Shown piece after piece: positions 1 through 11,190 of a stretch of 64,000 nucleotides of DNA. Both the position numbers and the translations under genes were made by a program. Below the pieces are notes generated by a model that was given only the letters and a program-made list of their open reading frames with translations, was not told where the DNA came from and searched no databases. The DNA comes from Mansonella perstans (Eukaryota; Nematoda; Chromadorea; Rhabditida; Onchocercidae): assembly GCA_037074765.1 (NCBI GenBank), contig JBAMDO010000066.1, forward strand, positions 124,001 through 188,000, given 5' to 3'. Within the stretch, counting starts at the first letter, position 1, and each line of letters starts with the position of its first letter.

Positions 1-292
1 TAAAAAGTTTCAGTTACAGTTTCACTTTAAAATATGGTTAGTGAATTAAGCATTTGTCAATGTCATGAAAAATGAAAAAGCAGAACTACTACCAATAGAT
101 ACAGCCGAAATTACATGTTTAACAACTATCTCAACCAAAAAGCAGAATTTGATCGGTTTCTGTTTCCGATCACTGCTTAATTGTTGTCTGGTCTTATTAC
201 AAATAAAATTTGTGAATTGAATTTGCATAAAATAAATCCTTTTTGCTAGATGTTATATACGTTTTTCACTAATATAAAAAAGAATTTTGCAG

Positions 293-384
293 GCGATGAG
301 CTGGAAATACCGGAAGATTCAAGAAACTGTGTGGACAGTTTTGTAGAAGCGGTTGATTTAATCGAAAAAAATCTCGTAAAATGA
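293..384 (+). CDS. Terminal exon of an unidentified gene (partial)
   Basis: A good acceptor (TTTTGCAG) ends at 292. It is followed by an open frame of 30 codons closed by TGA at 382-384. The first two bases complete a codon from an upstream exon. The peptide is acidic and hydrophilic, reading DELEIPEDSRNCVDSF and then EAVDLIEKNLVK. The rest of the gene would lie to the left, outside the window or in 1-240, where I see no convincing partner exon. I do not recognise the family. It could be a chance open frame behind a fortuitous acceptor. Confidence 0.35.
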
Positions 385-2351
385 CACTTCTGAAATGTGT
401 TTCAGTCTATTTCATGAAACAGAAATGAATATCCTCATCAGATGCAAATAATTAAAAATTTGATTTGTTAGCAGAGGATAGCATCGTTTTCAATGTAGAT
501 AAGCAAAAGTATTGGCTAATTTATCGAAACTCAAAAAGAAATGTATATACATATGTATGTTTGAGAAATGTAATTTGGCGTCTTTTGTATAAATTTCTAT
601 CTTATATTGCAGTTTATTGTTTTCATTTATGAAAGAGAATTTTAAGAAGTTATTTAGAAGTTGCAAATATTTTTTTACACTAGTATTAATCTGTTTTATT
701 TCCTTATTCTTGAATTTGCTTGCTTTTTTCAAAACTTTCGGAATTTGTTCATGAAATATTTTGTTGTGAAATTTTACAGGTGCGGGTTCGGAGAGATATA
801 CACTTTTAGTCTTGTATGAGCTTGAGATTGGTTTTTTCATCAGACATCCATAATTGTGATACCGACAGGTTTAGAAGGACCCTCATGTGATTACAAATTC
901 TTGATATCACTCGAAGGTCATCTTGAAGACAAAAAAAATATTTTTTTTTATTAATTTGTTTATAATATTTGCAATAAAAACTAAGCTGCACTGCATTTGT
1001 AAAAGCTTTTATTGCATTGCATTTGTAAAAACTTTTACTGAATCCTTTGAAATTTCTTGACGCCAGTTATTTGTTAACTTCGTTGTTTAGCGTTTTAATA
1101 CTTTTATTAACGATACCTTTACTCCAGCGATTTGAAACAGCAGGCTAAAATGCATGTGAAAATGTGCGAATATAGAGATGGATATTTTTGAAAATTTGAA
1201 ACCTCTGCTTGGTCCTTTTTCAACAAAGTAAAGTTACAAGAGATTTTAGAGAAGGTGAACGAGAGCGATCAGAAGGTAATCGATATCAAGAATACTACTA
1301 CATTAATATCACTGGCAGCAGCATAGTTTGACAGTGAAAACAAAATTTGATGTGAAGGAATTAGAGAAACAATACTAAATGAAAAGAACAAGCTTCTGTT
1401 AGGAGATGTTATAAGTTTACAAAGACTGTTCATATATATAAGTTTACAAAGAAATATTAGGGTTTTTTTTGAAATGCTGTAAATTTATAAGAAATGTAGT
1501 AGTCGTGAAATGTATACTATAAAAGCTTAGAGGACATTCCGAAAAGGACATTTGCGAGCTTATCAGTGAAACTTCGCTGGAGAGCACGGTAGGACATGTG
1601 TTTGTGGGTTAAATGATACAAACCAATAAAATTTTTAAGGAAGAGTTAAAAATTTTCAACATGAAATGCTTTCATTTATTTATATTCCAATAAAATAAAT
1701 GAAGGAAAAACATGAAATATTTACAAAAAAAAATTTTCTTTTCGAACAGAGTCCGTTTTTCTTGAATAAAATAGAGTTTATTGTAAGTAGCAAATGAATC
1801 TGTTTCACTCTTGTTTATAGCACATATTATAGCTATAAAAGACTATATAAATTTGTTGAGTATTAATTGAAGAATTGATGATAACTTAATAGGTTAAACA
1901 TTTCTTCCTAAACTCTCACTAGTTGTTCAGGTGACAATTATGCCTCTCTTGCTTGACAGCAAAGTAATAATACAGTTGTGGAATAGAAATGTTAAGTTTA
2001 GCTTGTAATTAATGATAACTAATCGCAGCATTCTCGACTTGGAAATTCGATCGAAAATATTCGCTTTTTTCATTTTTATCCCATTTTTTAATTTCAATAA
2101 AAATAATCTATAATGTCTGTGCAGTGAGAAATGTTTCAGATTGAAAAAAAAAGAAGATTTTTTTCCTTCATGCAATGTTGTTGTTAAACAATTCACTTCG
2201 AGTGCATTGAATTCTTATATGCAATTACAGATTTCGAGTTTTCAAGCTTACAATTCAGTTGATGAAATGATTTCTTGTGAGCTATCAAAAAATGATTTTA
2301 TAACATTACAAAGAAAAGTGCATAACTTATTTGATCACTTCGAGGCGAGAG
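385..2351. other. Intergenic, no supported gene
   Basis: AT-rich sequence with only frame-broken coding-like pieces. Around 1180-1320 a plus-strand stretch reads like a short protein (MDIFENLKPLLGPFSTK) and continues in another frame as VKLQEILEKVNESDQK, which suggests a frameshifted relic. On the minus strand, 490-991 holds two overlapping lysine-rich open frames without clear splice structure. Neither resembles a family I know. Confidence 0.3.
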
Positions 2352-4859
2352 TCATTTTTTACGCTCTGTTTCCTCCCAGTCATATGGATCGGTCAATTTG
2401 CAATCGCAAATTACTGATGACTGAAAAATTGGCACAATCATTTCATTGGTTGTTAATATGAGATTATTTGTTGGCTTGACACTTACATCATTAAGGAAAT
2501 ACTCCATCATTTTACAATAATTTATAACGTTTAATATCTGATTTAATTCATTAAAGGAAGAAATAAATAAAATTTACTTTAGCAAATAGTGAAATAAAGT
2601 GGAGTAATTTAATGAAAACTTTAATAAAAATATTTTTACTAAAATAAAATACTAAAATAAAATAATAAAAAAATAATAAATTTTCTATTAAAATCTAACA
2701 GAAAGTGGAGAATTTAATTTAATAAATGAAAATAAAAATTTAATTTAAAATATAATGAAAAGTGGAGCAAATTTAATGAAAAGTAAAAGGAATAATAAGA
2801 AAACATACCGTTTTTAAAATTTCATATATATACGAGTAATCGACACGATCTTCATAATGTAACGAATCAATGTACTCTAAAATTTTGCCAAATTCTTCCT
2901 TACATTTTATTCCGTACAATAATTTGTCTCGATTTGCGCGACTTTCTTCCTTTACCCTCAATACTTCATTCTTGTCCGATATTTTCTTCCATGGTAAGCC
3001 TGAAATAGCTTTTTAAAGAAAGTTTTCAGCATAAAATTGAGTTATCTGAGAAATTAGGCAAGCGTATAAGTTGACAAAAGTGGCAGTTAATAAGAAGTGG
3101 CATAAAAAGAAAGATTGTGATTAGCACCTGTTACGACAAGGAGGTCGAGAAGAAGATAAAACCAAGATTCGCAATCATCTTTTGGGCCTAATTCTTTTCG
3201 CTTATGACATGCTATAGGCGCAAATTTCACAGTACCCTTGAAACCAACCGTTACACGAGGTGTTTTGATTTCACCTTTATCATTGAGAATTCTTCGTGCT
3301 ATCCCAAAATCAAGAATATAGATCTAAAATTTAATATGAATAACTTTTAGTAAAATTTTTTTAATTAGATGAAATATTTTATTAAAGTTAATTGGATTTA
3401 CTTATATCTAATATTTGCCTTTTTCCCTTAGTCTTTTTTTTTCAAAAAAAAGTTAGTTTCAAAAAATTTAAGACAACTGACGCATCTTATTTGAGCTCCA
3501 AGACCGGTTGCATAATTGGCGGGTTTCAAGTCTCGATGAATAAAACCATGCTTGTGTAGATCTTCCACTGCCTCAAGACATTGTATGGATGCGCCCAAAC
3601 CAGTATGCATTGAGAAGACCTATCAATTCTATCTCATTTCGAATTTTGATTTTCGTAAATTTGGGTAACGCAGTTATTTGCAAATGTTGTAAGTACGAAT
3701 AACTGCGAAGACTTTTAGCTGTACCTTTCGCAACTTGACCTGCCTATTCTGGCAAATTAAGTCCTTCTAAGATCTTTGCTCACAAAGTGATCAAGCCAAG
3801 ATGATGAAACATAAATGATTGTCTTCTAATATTTTCACTAACACTCTTACTAACATACCGTCCGTATCATAGACTCCAATGTGTCAAATTAGTGATATTT
3901 TTGATATCCTTAAAGACCATTTTTTTCTCTATGAGTCTCTTATTTTATACCTTAAATAAATTTTTTTTTATTTAACTTTTTTTTAGTTGAATTTTAGTTG
4001 ATTGAAGATTTAGTTGACTTTAAATTGATGAGCTAATATTTCCTTTGACTTCTCAGATATGACGGTTGAATTCATGCCAAGATGATCAGTAGTGGATATT
4101 ATGATTTAGTCTCAATACATAACTATTTAATTATATAAATATTAGTACCTTATGTGGTCGTAGAGCTTTGAGATCAGCTAGCGATTTCCCAACAAGTTGC
4201 ATAACAAGAAAAAAAAATTTCTCCTTCTTGCCGCGATCGATAATTTTTGTAAAATGTGAATTTTCGGCTCGTTCCATTGAGACTAATTTCAAAATGGCAA
4301 CCTATAGAAAAGAGTACTTTTGTGTTTGAATTGTTGAAAATTACCGATAATCACGAACGATGTGACAATAATTAGCTGGAAATACATACTTAGATCAAAC
4401 GGATCACGGATTTACATATTCCAAACACACTCAGCACTGTGAGTTATAGCAAAAATATGAAAACAAAGGAGCGCTATCATTTAATCTATTAATAACACGA
4501 CAAAGCAAATTCCATGAAATTTATTGAAATATCAAGCCGATATCGTACTTCCATTTTGAGTTTGGAATCTTTGCGAGTTTCAAGTTTTCGTTCCACTTTC
4601 AAAGCGTACTCCAAGCCTGGATTATTAGTATCATGTACCCGGTACACAGCTCCAAAACCACCTTCACCGAGCAATTTATCAACTGTGTACTTTGCATGAG
4701 ATGATTCGATCACCGAGCCCTGATTCGCAGAAATTTAGGTTGCTAGTGAATTTTTGACCATCAAAATATACTGGAGATAAGGAGTAAGTCTAAGAAAGTC
4801 TAAGAAATTGATATGCTGACCGGTTTGATACCAAAGTCTTCCTCTTCCTCGCTCTCCAT
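2352..4859 (-). CDS. TTBK-like (CK1 superfamily) protein kinase
   Basis: Seven exons in consistent phase: 4821-4859, 4549-4719, 4149-4301, 3482-3619, 3128-3323, 2809-2999 and 2352-2420. They give 318 residues. Visible motifs in order are an acidic N-terminus (MESEEEEDFGIKP), the glycine loop GEGGFGAVY, the VAIK-type lysine in YALKVER, the catalytic loop HRDLKPAN, DFGIAR, and the CK1-type activation segment TVGFKGTVKFAP. The last exon ends in DPYDWEETERKK, the conserved end of nematode tau-tubulin-kinase-like proteins. All catalytic residues are present, so it should be an active Ser/Thr kinase. TTBK-like kinases are greatly expanded in nematodes and many are sperm-enriched, which fits the MSP-domain and Argonaute neighbours. 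The length is right for a bare kinase domain without a regulatory tail. Confidence 0.88.
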
Positions 4860-5262
4860 CCTGAATCAGGCAACAATTTGTGTAAATCCAACCACTTAAC
4901 CAAGAAAACTAGAAAGCGTAATACTTTATTGTCAATTTCAAGTATTTATAGTTACTAATAAATTTGTATATTATACAAATTTTTTCCATCATACTGGATA
5001 AAAAGGAATCGCCGAAATTTAAAACCGAATTATGAATACAAATTATAAGACTTTTCTGATTGACTCAATCATTTCGCAAAATTTTTCAAAATGTTCAAAT
5101 TTATCCAAAATTAATGCCTAAATTTCGGTTCAATATATGATAGTTATGCAAAATTTTTTCAGATATAATATATAAATAGAAATGAAATGAAGGCAATCAT
5201 TTCAATTTAACTGTAAGAATTTAAATTTCTTTTAAAGAGAATTCGTCGGGCGTACAGCAATA
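4860..5262. promoter_or_regulatory. Divergent intergenic region between the kinase and the first MSP-domain gene
   Basis: About 400 bp separate the start codons of the minus-strand kinase and the plus-strand MSP-domain gene. It must hold both 5' ends and proximal promoters. It is AT-rich and contains TATA-like runs (for example near 5160-5180). I could not assign a specific factor site. Confidence 0.4.
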
Positions 5263-7598
5263 ATGATAGTTATCCTACAGGAACTAATCTGCTTAGCCAT
5301 TCTTCCATGGCTTTTATTCACCGTTTCGTTAATTGCCTGTGGAAACTCTCGGTTACAATCGAAAGTAAATTTCGCACTTTTTAATTTGACTTTCCTACAA
5401 TATCTGTTTTTCCTGATCAATTATACTTTTTTACCATTTCATAAATATTCACCCCTCACTTTTGTAATTGAGAGGTGAATATTTATATTAAAATCTTAAT
5501 TAATTAGTTACCTCATTGTTCATCTTTTTCAAATCGTGAAACAAATTTTAGTATATGAAGGAAGCAAAAATTGATACTATCAGTAAGACTGAAAAATCCG
5601 GACGAAGTAAATCACATGCTAAAACAAATTCCGCAAGATCCACACAGGTAATCATTTGTGTGCTAAGTGGGTATTAATTACACACAGGTGAATAGAATGA
5701 ATAATTTAAAGGAAATGATATCTCTGTTGTTGTATCTTGATAATTGTTGAAAGGAATCTTCATTTAAAATTTGAAAAAATTATTTGCGTGAAAAAATTCT
5801 GCCTTTAGAGTTTTAAAAAGCAAAAAACACAAAAATCGCTGGATTCAAAATCAAAAAGGCAAAAAACACAAAAATCGCTGGGTTCAAAATCAAAAAGGCA
5901 AAAAACACAAAAATCGCTGGGTTCAAAATCAAAAAGGCAAAAAACACGAAAATCGCTGGATTCAAAATCAAAATCAAGCAAATCAGGGAAGTCAGTAAAA
6001 CAGCTGGAATCATCAGTATCAACTAAATCGACGGAAACAGTTTCAAGCGGACAAAAGAGAAGCAGCAGGTTTCAGAGGTTCCAACAGGTTGCAATTGTTC
6101 ATTGCTTTATCCGGCATAAAATCAGATTCCGAAAAGTTGAATCTTCCCCATCTTATAGCTCAAAGTTTTTTTTTTTAAAGTGCAAATAAAACTCCAACAT
6201 GATAAAAGTTCCAGATAGTTTCAGATATCATAATAAGCCTAATTTGTTTGCAAATAAAAATGAATTTTCAGTTGGAAAATTTCCCACCAAAAAAACACTT
6301 TCCCTAAAAATCTGATTACAAAATCATTTCCATTCGTATTATATTTGGAATCACGAGAAAATCCGCAATATCATTATCAATTTCAAAATTCAAATTGTTA
6401 TTTCAATTAGAAAACAAAAAGCAAAGATCAATTTAATCAGTCAAAATTAAAAAAGCAGTGGCAGTAGACCAGAGAGAATCTTAGTGCAAAATATCATCTC
6501 AAATAAATTATGTGAAAATTAAGTTGAAATTGAACTTCGATCATGAAATGTGTGCGTAAACATTTTGTCTTATTCTAATGAGACAAAATAAACCAACTAA
6601 TTTATGGTCAAACATTCAACCTGCAACGTATTTCTTTTTCAGCTTCCAACTTATACAAATCAGTCAATTACTTCCGACAGAAAAGGTAACTTTCTAGTCT
6701 TGTCAGTGATTATTCATTCGAGCAAATCTTCTCATCTGATATATTTTAAATTGGGAAAAGTTGCCAAAATAAGATCAGTTTCATTTTTTTGAAACACAAT
6801 TGCAGGAAAACTAGGAGAAGGACTGGAAATAGAGCCGAAATTATTAAATTGGAATATTTTGGGCGGTATCCAAAAAGTTTACTTAATAAATCCTAGCAAT
6901 GAACGGAGAGCGATTAAGGTGCAGTAATTTTTGGAGACAATAACGAATTTTTGTTTAAGCCTATTATTATCACAATAATTAGCGCTCTGTCATAGCTAAT
7001 TTTATTCCTATTTCTATTATTTTATACAATCATTATTATTGCATCTTGGTTAGTATATTTTAATTATATTCTAATGTATCGCCGATACTCTCACAGCACG
7101 TTAGAAGAATTTCATTTCACCGCTTGTTTAAAATCCTTAAAATTGTGTTCTCAAAAATTTCGCATTCAATATAAATTTAGAAATTTTCCTTCCAACGCTG
7201 ACATTTGCAGGTGAAATGCTCCGACAACCGTTTGTATCGTGTCAGTAATGTTTTTGCTTTTGTTGACCCAGGTGAAAAACTTGGCATTGATATTGTTCGT
7301 CAGAACGGTGGTGCAAAGCCGGATAAAATGATCTTTCTCTGGACAGTAGTAGGAATTCTATTTTTTTGATTTCAAATCACTCATTCTAATTTAATTGTTC
7401 AATTAATCGAACTGTTCAACATTCCATGCTATTACTCAGAAGTTGTAAACATGTAATTTTATTCCTTTCTTCTCTTTCTACTTTTATTTTCTCTTTCAGG
7501 CTGAAAAGAATGACGAAAATGCTTCAGAGTTATTCAACAAAGTGTCATCTTATCCAATGACTGTCCTACCTCTTACGGTTAATAATCCCACAGAATAA
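5263..7598 (+). CDS. Membrane-anchored MSP/SSP-domain protein, copy A
   Basis: Seven exons: 5263-5364, 5552-5647, 5809-6087, 6643-6685, 6806-6918, 7211-7348 and 7500-7598. Phase is consistent and the protein is 289 residues. Residues 1-34 hold one hydrophobic segment (about residues 4-26) ending in Cys, like a signal anchor. Residues 35-173 are a Lys/Ser/Thr/Gln-rich linker containing four 13-residue repeats. The C-terminal ~100 residues form a major-sperm-protein fold of the small SSP type, with VKCSDNRLYRVSNVFAFVDP and the GGAKPDKM turn. MSP-type domains form the cytoskeleton or act as adaptors in nematode sperm. Here the domain follows an N-terminal membrane segment, unlike VAP proteins, which carry the anchor at the C-terminus. 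AATAAA signals occur at 7594 and 7733. Copy B lies 680 bp downstream. Confidence 0.85.
5821..5976 (+). repeat. Coding minisatellite, 39 bp x 4
   Basis: Four head-to-tail units at 5821-5859, 5860-5898, 5899-5937 and 5938-5976. Each encodes QKTQKSLGSKSKR or a near variant; the last unit ends in Ser instead of Arg. The units are nearly identical, so they expanded recently. The repeat length is a multiple of three and the frame stays open. Confidence 0.95.
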
Positions 7599-8280
7599 AT
7601 TGCAAAACAATCAGTGATAAAAGCAGTTTATTGTGTTCATTTTATAAATTTTGATGGTATTCCTTTGAAAATTCAATGAAATTACATTTTCATCTGTTTG
7701 TTCAATATTTCGTAATTCTCGTCATAAAGTCGAATAAAAAGCAAATTAAATACAATACCTGCTAAATCGCATTCCGTACTTTCAATTGCAAATTAACAGG
7801 TGAAACATACGACTGGACAATTGAGATTATCCTAAGAAGCTAGGCTTTTTCGGAAAATGTTCGAAAAGATTATTTTTTTAAGGCCAAATTTGGAAATCGA
7901 ACATGATAGTTGAGAAGATTAATGAATTTCAAACTATTGTAATGTTGTCACAAATTTCGTAATTGAATGAATAATTACCATGATAGTCGAACTATATAAC
8001 ATATAACTGTGATGATTTTTCAATCAGAAACGTTAAGTAAGAAGAATTTTGATAATTCAACAAGAGAAATACGGTTGAAAATTAATGTTAAAGAAATGCA
8101 AAAAATCTTTTTTAAAACAATGCAGACTTTCTTGAATTACTCCGATAAAATTGACATATGCAAATTATGAACGCATATAAAACTGAATACAAACTTCAAG
8201 TCATTTGTTGTGTTATTTTTGTTGGCGAGAAGTTATCGACCTGGATTGTTCCGCATTTCTGGAAATAATTTATGGGTTAA
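7599..8280. other. Intergenic between the two MSP-domain paralogues
   Basis: About 680 bp, AT-rich. It holds the 3' end of copy A (AATAAA at 7733-7738) and the upstream region of copy B. An in-frame stop lies directly before the copy B ATG, fixing that start unless an upstream exon exists. The gap is too long for a typical nematode operon spacing of about 100 bp. I see no coding exon here. Confidence 0.5.
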
Positions 8281-10089
8281 ATGATGGAAGTGCTTTTTGT
8301 TATGGGAATGCTATTGAGTTCTGTGATTTTACCATTGGTTATTACCTTAGTAACCGCAATTTCCTGCGGGAGTTCACGACGGAGACGTGAATTAATCGTT
8401 AAGTATTTTATTGTATTTCCAGATAAAAGGGATATGCTTTAAAAATGAACACTTGTCATTCATAGATAACAATAACAATTTCAATTGTACGACTTCAAAC
8501 AAGCGAATTGACTGATAATACTATTTTTTTGATTTAAAGTATGAGCTAAGAATGGAAAATAATTCGCCAAAAAAATCTGTGAAATCGGCACAGTATGGGA
8601 ATGATAAGTCGAAAAGCAGAAGTAAATCAAAAAGCCAATCAAAAGCACAAAAAACGCCCAGCACAGAATCACGATCAAGGAAATCGCTTTCGAAATCACG
8701 TGAACAGAGCTCTTCTTCAATGGTAAATTACCGTATGCTCCTGTTTGGCCAAAAATACTATTCTGTATTCGATTGAAATTCAAATTCAAAAATTTGTTTC
8801 AGCCAAGTCAACGTGCTCAGTCAAGTAGAATCAAAACTGAGGTGAATTATCGTTCAGATTAATCCCATTATTCCATTATCATATTTTTTATTAGAACTTC
8901 CATTATTCTGTTATCTGTAAAATATTTATAGAATTACTAAGCTAACGAAAGTTACAAAAAGAACAGCTAGGCAAAGATTAAATGATGGATTTAAAATTGA
9001 AATTGAAACGATCTAAAAAATTATTATAAACCTTTTAAAAACAAACTAGTTTTTTAGATGCTATCAAAAAAAAGCAAGAAGTCAACAGGTAAATTATTCA
9101 ACCAATTTTAATAACATTTTTAGCATTGATAAATTATCAACTGACAAAAAATAACTTTAAGTAGTCGATTGTTTAAAAAAACTTATAGATGATTGATGCA
9201 ATCAGTTTCAAGTTAAACCCATAAATTCTCCATGTTGAACTTTCTCAAAAATAAAATTAAAGTGTGGAATTTATTTGCTAGAAATGAGCGAGAAAGCTGC
9301 TGAAAATCGTGATCTCAAAATGGAACCGGTGGAGTTACACTGGAACAAATCAGGTGGTATTCAAAAGGTCTTCATTTCAAATCCAACGGATATGCGTCGA
9401 GCGGTTAAGGTTATCTTCCGTAATTTACAGTCTTAATCATTTTTTTTAATTTTGATTTTTCTTAAATCACCGTGTTTACAATTATATTCATTTTAGATTT
9501 TTCAATTTTTTTTCTCTTAAACATTTTTTAAATTTCTCAAAGTTAAAAATCTTCGGATTTAATCTTTTTAAATGCATAAATCTTTTGAATTTCTATGATT
9601 TCAAAAGCATTCATCAAATTTTGTCTTTATAACCGTGTTGTATTATTAATTCAGGTGTTTTCTTAATCTTGAATCATCGCTGACAAAAATTTTGTTGTTC
9701 GAAAACAAAACTAAATTTTAGGTGAAATGTTCCGACAACAATTTGTATCGCGTGAATCCAGTCTACTCCTTCATTGAACCAGGACAAGTATTGGCCATTG
9801 ATATTTTGCGCCAAAATGGGGGTGCTAAAGTAGATAAAATGGTTTTCCTTGCTGCTATGGTATCTCATTTGAATGATTTAAATAGTCATGCTGTAGTCAG
9901 CAAAAAAATTTGGAGAATTTAAAATACTCTAATCTTATTTAGTACCTTTCTATAAATAGTTTTCTGTTATCTGTTTCAGTATTTCAAGTTCGTATATTTC
10001 AGGCAAAGAAAGAAGATCGAAATCCACGGACAATATTTCAGGATAACTTACCAAAACCCATGATGGTTTTGCCACTAATTGCGCAATAA
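8281..10089 (+). CDS. Membrane-anchored MSP/SSP-domain protein, copy B
   Basis: Seven exons: 8281-8397, 8540-8722, 8803-8841, 9058-9088, 9282-9409, 9722-9859 and 10003-10089. They give 240 residues in consistent phase. The layout matches copy A: an N-terminal hydrophobic segment (LFVMGMLLSSVILPLVITL) followed by a Cys and an RRRR stop-transfer cluster, a Ser/Lys/Arg-rich linker (SKSRSKSKSQSKAQK-like) and a C-terminal MSP domain. The domain contains VKCSDNNLYRVNPVYSFIEP and NGGAKVDKMVF. The MSP exon is 138 nt in both copies and introns sit at the same codons, so the pair arose by tandem duplication. The linker lacks the 39-bp minisatellite. Two exons are very short (39 and 31 nt). AATAAA at 10191 is a likely poly(A) signal. 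The first of two adjacent ATG codons was chosen. Confidence 0.87.
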
Positions 10090-11190
10090 TGCAAAACTTT
10101 AGCATTATAGTTTGCTGAAACGACAATAACTTCTGAAATACAACTAATATTCTTCACAACTTCATTGGTATATAAAAATTTTATGAAATGAATAAAGCTT
10201 TTATTCTGTGTTTTCCTTTACTAATTAATTAATTGCCGCAACAAAATGACAAAATCAGATAATGCTCGCCATATTTGCCTATAAAGTTTTCTCACTTATA
10301 GCTAATTTTTATAAAGTGAGAAATTTATGTAGACAGAATATTGCTTCCCGATACTTCCCATATACATTACAATCTGCGACAGATCCTTCTTGAATACATA
10401 TCTTTTTCTTCTTATCACTTAGCCATCGATTGGTAACTCGTTACTGACCAGTATACTCAACAACTGATTCAGATTTTCAACACTCATTTAACTATAAATG
10501 GTAAAAGTAAGTGATTACGATCCAGAACTTGAAATCCTCTAAGAGTGGTTCAATTGTCTACATAAAGAAATTGACATTTTCAAAAGAAAGTGAAAATTAA
10601 AATTAAAATATTTTACTTATTTGATTATTTTGAAATAATTTGCAGCTCTTCATTTCGTTCATTTAATTTATTAAAATTCTAAACGAAATTTTTGAATGAT
10701 TGTAACTCCGTTGCATAATTCATTTAAGAAAAGATTAATTGTTAACCAACATATCAAATACATTATCATTGTTATCACTTCTGCTTACTGTGACCATGAT
10801 TTTGTAAACATCTCATAATTTTCCTTTCTTTCAAAAAAAAAAAAAAAAATTAATTTATTGATTGTTCATCGCAAAAGCAGAAGGTATTCATACATTTTCT
10901 AATTAACAGCATCCCTAGTAATAAACAACATACATAACCCATGTGGGAATGACGTAAGTTGCTGTAAATGTAACTTTCTTATTATAAACGTAATTTTGTA
11001 AATGGTACACGCGAAACTTTTAGTGAAATAACATATGCTTGATGAAAAGTAAACAAGTTCATTTATTTATGCTAAATCTCATCAAAAATAAATTAAAAAA
11101 TGGTTGATAAAAAAGAAAGAATTGGATGAAAAGCACATTGCATTTATTTGTATCGCAGCTTACGGCAGCAAGATTACCGAGCTGTTATCC
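10090..11190. other. Intergenic upstream of the Argonaute gene
   Basis: AT-rich, with poly(A) signal AATAAA at 10191-10196 for the upstream gene and an A18 tract near 10839. The 5' UTR, promoter and any missed first exon of the Argonaute gene would lie here. No other coding signal seen. Confidence 0.4.

Noticed and set aside
490..991. Two overlapping lysine-rich minus-strand open frames, with a GPSKPVGITIMDV stretch in a third frame
   Set aside because: No consistent exon chain and only a vague likeness to the N-terminus of ligand-gated channels; not enough to call.
2141..2461. 106-codon plus-strand open frame
   Set aside because: It overlaps, on the opposite strand, the kinase's last exon, which carries the conserved DPYDWE end.
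2487..2537. Extra 51-nt phase-0 exon candidate for the kinase (minus strand)
   Set aside because: It has splice-like ends, but direct joining of exon 2809-2999 to 2352-2420 gives the normal family spacing before DPYDWE.
5813..6022. Minus-strand repetitive hydrophobic open frame
   Set aside because: It is the antisense of the coding minisatellite in copy A; the plus-strand reading fits a spliced gene.
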